The notes under the pieces are model-generated. The model saw only the letters and a program-made list of their open reading frames with translations, was not told where the DNA came from and did not search any database. From contig NZ_CM000955.1 of NCBI RefSeq assembly GCF_000159695.1, positions 1,590,524 through 1,654,523 on the forward strand: DNA of 64,000 nucleotides, in the 5' to 3' direction. A program made the position numbers and the translations under genes. This document shows, piece after piece, positions 62,341 to 64,000 of this stretch. The stretch is from Finegoldia magna ATCC 53516. Its GTDB lineage: Bacteria; Bacillota; Clostridia; Tissierellales; Peptoniphilaceae. Numbering within the stretch: the stretch's first letter is position 1; each line of letters opens with the position of its first letter.

Positions 62341-62937
62341 CTAATTTTTACCTAATTTACTTTCTTTTCCATGAATCAATCTATTTATATTGGATCTATG
62401 CTTGAATAATGATATTATTCCTAGCAAAATATAAATTAAACCAATGTAAAAGTCTTTTCTAATGTAAATTAATCCATAAATAACAGCTGAAACACATCCT
62501 ATTATGCTTCCCAATGAAACATATTTAGTTATAAGTACAACTATTAAAAACAATATTAATAAAAACAAAACTTGTAAAGGTTGGGCAAACAATAAAACAC
62601 CGAAAGATGTCGCAATGCCCTTGCCACCTTTAAAATTATAAATAACTGGTAATATATGTCCTATTACACATAAAAGCCCACATATTAGTATACCTAAACT
62701 ACCGAAAAATTTAAAGCCCAAATATGCACACAAAAATCCTTTTAAGAAATCAATCAAAAAAGTTGCCAAACCAAGCTTCACTCCATAAACTCTTAAAGCA
62801 TTGGTTGCGCCTGCATTTTTGCTACCATAATTTCTTATATCCTGTTTATAAATCAGCTTAGAAAGCACAATAGAACCACTTATATTACCTATGAAATAAC
62901 ATACTATTCCAAGGACTATTAAATATAAATAATTCAC
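62341..62937 (-). CDS. plsY: Glycerol-3-phosphate acyltransferase PlsY
   Basis: A membrane enzyme adding an acyl group from acyl-phosphate to glycerol 3-phosphate. Its 198 residues include about five hydrophobic helices and the three conserved loops GSKNAGATNALRVYG (about 38-52), VIGHILPVIYNFKGGKGIAT (in part, about 90-109) and KHRSNINRLIHGKE at the C-terminus. The start is GTG 62937, sharing one base with the der stop (TAGTG). The der-plsY pairing is conserved in Firmicutes. Confidence 0.95.
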   Translation of the reverse strand: MNYLYLIVLGIVCYFIGNISGSIVLSKLIYKQDIRNYGSKNAGATNALRVYGVKLGLATFLIDFLKGFLCAYLGFKFFGSLGILICGLLCVIGHILPVIYNFKGGKGIATSFGVLLFAQPLQVLFLLILFLIVVLITKYVSLGSIIGCVSAVIYGLIYIRKDFYIGLIYILLGIISLFKHRSNINRLIHGKESKLGKN

Positions 62938-64000
62938 TATTTTCCCCTAGTCTTAAATTCAAATTGCAAAGGAACACCTTCAAAGCTAAAGTTTTCTCTT
63001 AGCTGATTTTCGATATATCTTTGATATGAAAAATGCATCAAATCATTTCTATTTATGAACACCAAAAATTTCGGTGGTCTGGCTTCTATCTGAGTAATAT
63101 AAAAGATTTTTAAACGAACACCTTTATCTGATGGTGGTGGATTTAATAAAACAGCTTTTGATATTACATCATTCAAAACACCTGTGCTAATTCTCATAGA
63201 ATAATTATTATCTACTTTTTCGATTTCAGTAAACAACGTATCTATTCTTTTGTTTTCTTTTACACTTATGAACACAATAGGAACATACATAACAAATCCC
63301 AATTTAGTACGTATATCTTTTTTGAAATCATTCATAGTGTTAGTTTGTTTTTCAACAAGATCCCATTTATTCACAAGAATTATCATAGCTTTACCTTGAT
63401 CATGAGCATATCCTAAGATTTTCGTATCCTGTTCGCTAACACCTTCAGTGGCATCTATCATTAGAACGCAAATATCAGACCTATCAATTGCTGATAAAGT
63501 TCTAACAACAGAATATCTCTCAACTTCTGTGTCAATCTTTCTTCTTTTTCTTAGACCTGCTGTATCTATGAATATATACTCATTTCCCTTGTAATTAATC
63601 TTGGAATCTATGGCATCTCTTGTCGTTCCTGCAATATCTGTAACTATCATTCTTTCTTCGTTTAATAAGTTATTAATCAAAGAACTTTTACCAACATTTG
63701 GCTTTCCTATTAGACATACTTTGGTAATATCATCATCAGATTCTGTATTTGAATTATCATCAAATTTTGAAACAACAGCCTCTAATAAATCTCCAAGCCC
63801 CATAGAATTTGAAGCACTTATTGGAAATATTTCATAAAATCCTAGATTATAAAAATCATATACATTGTCCTGTTGTTTGATGTGATCGATTTTATTTACA
63901 ACTAAAATTACGCTTTTTTTAGTTCTTCTAAGCATATCGGCAACTTCCATATCAATTGGAGTGATGCCTTGTTTACCGTCAACCATAAACAAAATAACAT
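62937..64000 (-). CDS. der: Ribosome biogenesis GTPase Der (EngA), 5' partial
   Basis: A tandem-GTPase factor for 50S assembly. The window holds the last 354 codons; the frame stays open to the right edge, and about 80 residues including the first P-loop lie outside. Visible are G3/G4 of domain 1 (VILFMVDGKQG, VNKIDH), the complete second G domain (GKPNVGKSSLIN, DTAGLRKR, VNKWDLV) and the KH-like C-terminal domain ending in QFEFKTRG. The stop overlaps the plsY start by one base. Confidence 0.96.
   Translation of the reverse strand, partial: VILFMVDGKQGITPIDMEVADMLRRTKKSVILVVNKIDHIKQQDNVYDFYNLGFYEIFPISASNSMGLGDLLEAVVSKFDDNSNTESDDDITKVCLIGKPNVGKSSLINNLLNEERMIVTDIAGTTRDAIDSKINYKGNEYIFIDTAGLRKRRKIDTEVERYSVVRTLSAIDRSDICVLMIDATEGVSEQDTKILGYAHDQGKAMIILVNKWDLVEKQTNTMNDFKKDIRTKLGFVMYVPIVFISVKENKRIDTLFTEIEKVDNNYSMRISTGVLNDVISKAVLLNPPPSDKGVRLKIFYITQIEARPPKFLVFINRNDLMHFSYQRYIENQLRENFSFEGVPLQFEFKTRGK

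Overview
The window is a gene-dense, low-GC stretch of a Firmicutes-type chromosome. Core-gene synteny (dgt-dnaG-rpoD-trmK-nif3, rpmF-plsX-acpP-rnc-smc-ftsY, recN-argR-tlyA-ispA-xseBA-nusB-asp23, ruvCAB-queA-tgt-yajC, relA-dtd), an ispH-rpsA fusion gene, a type A RNase P RNA and a pyruvate,phosphate dikinase with its PpsR regulator all point to an anaerobic clostridial-type bacterium. My best guess is a Peptoniphilaceae member such as Finegoldia; this is an inference from content and base composition and was not tested by a search. No tRNA, rRNA operon, CRISPR array or prophage was seen.

Layout. 1-6641 (minus): Na/phosphate cotransporter (runs off the left edge), tRNA methyltransferase TrmL, transketolase, DprA and a membrane-anchored L,D-transpeptidase. 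6848-11652 (plus): PpsR, PPDK and a FemAB-type peptidoglycan branching enzyme. 11693-23684 (minus): MATE exporter, Hsp33, cold-shock protein, then rel-dtd-MBL hydrolase-valS-small membrane ORF-hpt-methyltransferase, with recJ and yajC upstream. About 23738-25230 (plus): an IS110-family element inserted between yajC and tgt, with a frameshifted transposase and a structured left end that fits a bridge RNA. 25263-29557 (minus): tgt, queA, ruvB, ruvA, ruvC. 29674-32462 (plus): a short-chain dehydrogenase and a two-component system. 32501-32829: rnpB on the minus strand. 32847-62937 and to the right edge (minus): a nearly unbroken run of housekeeping operons for replication and transcription initiation, isoprenoid and lipid synthesis, ribosome and tRNA modification, chromosome segregation, DNA repair, the SRP receptor, fatty-acid and phospholipid initiation, acetate kinase and the GTPase Der.

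Genes are tightly packed, with many 1-30 nt overlaps (TAATG, ATGA) that imply translational coupling. Clear hairpin terminators and several near-consensus sigma-A promoters mark transcription-unit ends. There is no gene-free stretch over 300 bases once rnpB and the IS110 left end are counted; the largest remaining gap is the 206-nt divergent promoter region at 6642-6847.

The most interesting item is the 23740-23932 region upstream of the IS110 transposase. It folds on paper into a 5' hairpin and two adjacent stem-loop domains with internal loops, which is the layout described for IS110 bridge RNAs. Next are an unannotated 56-residue membrane ORF translationally coupled to valS, an unexplained 70-residue N-terminal extension on cytidylate kinase, and a small unknown gene before rluB.
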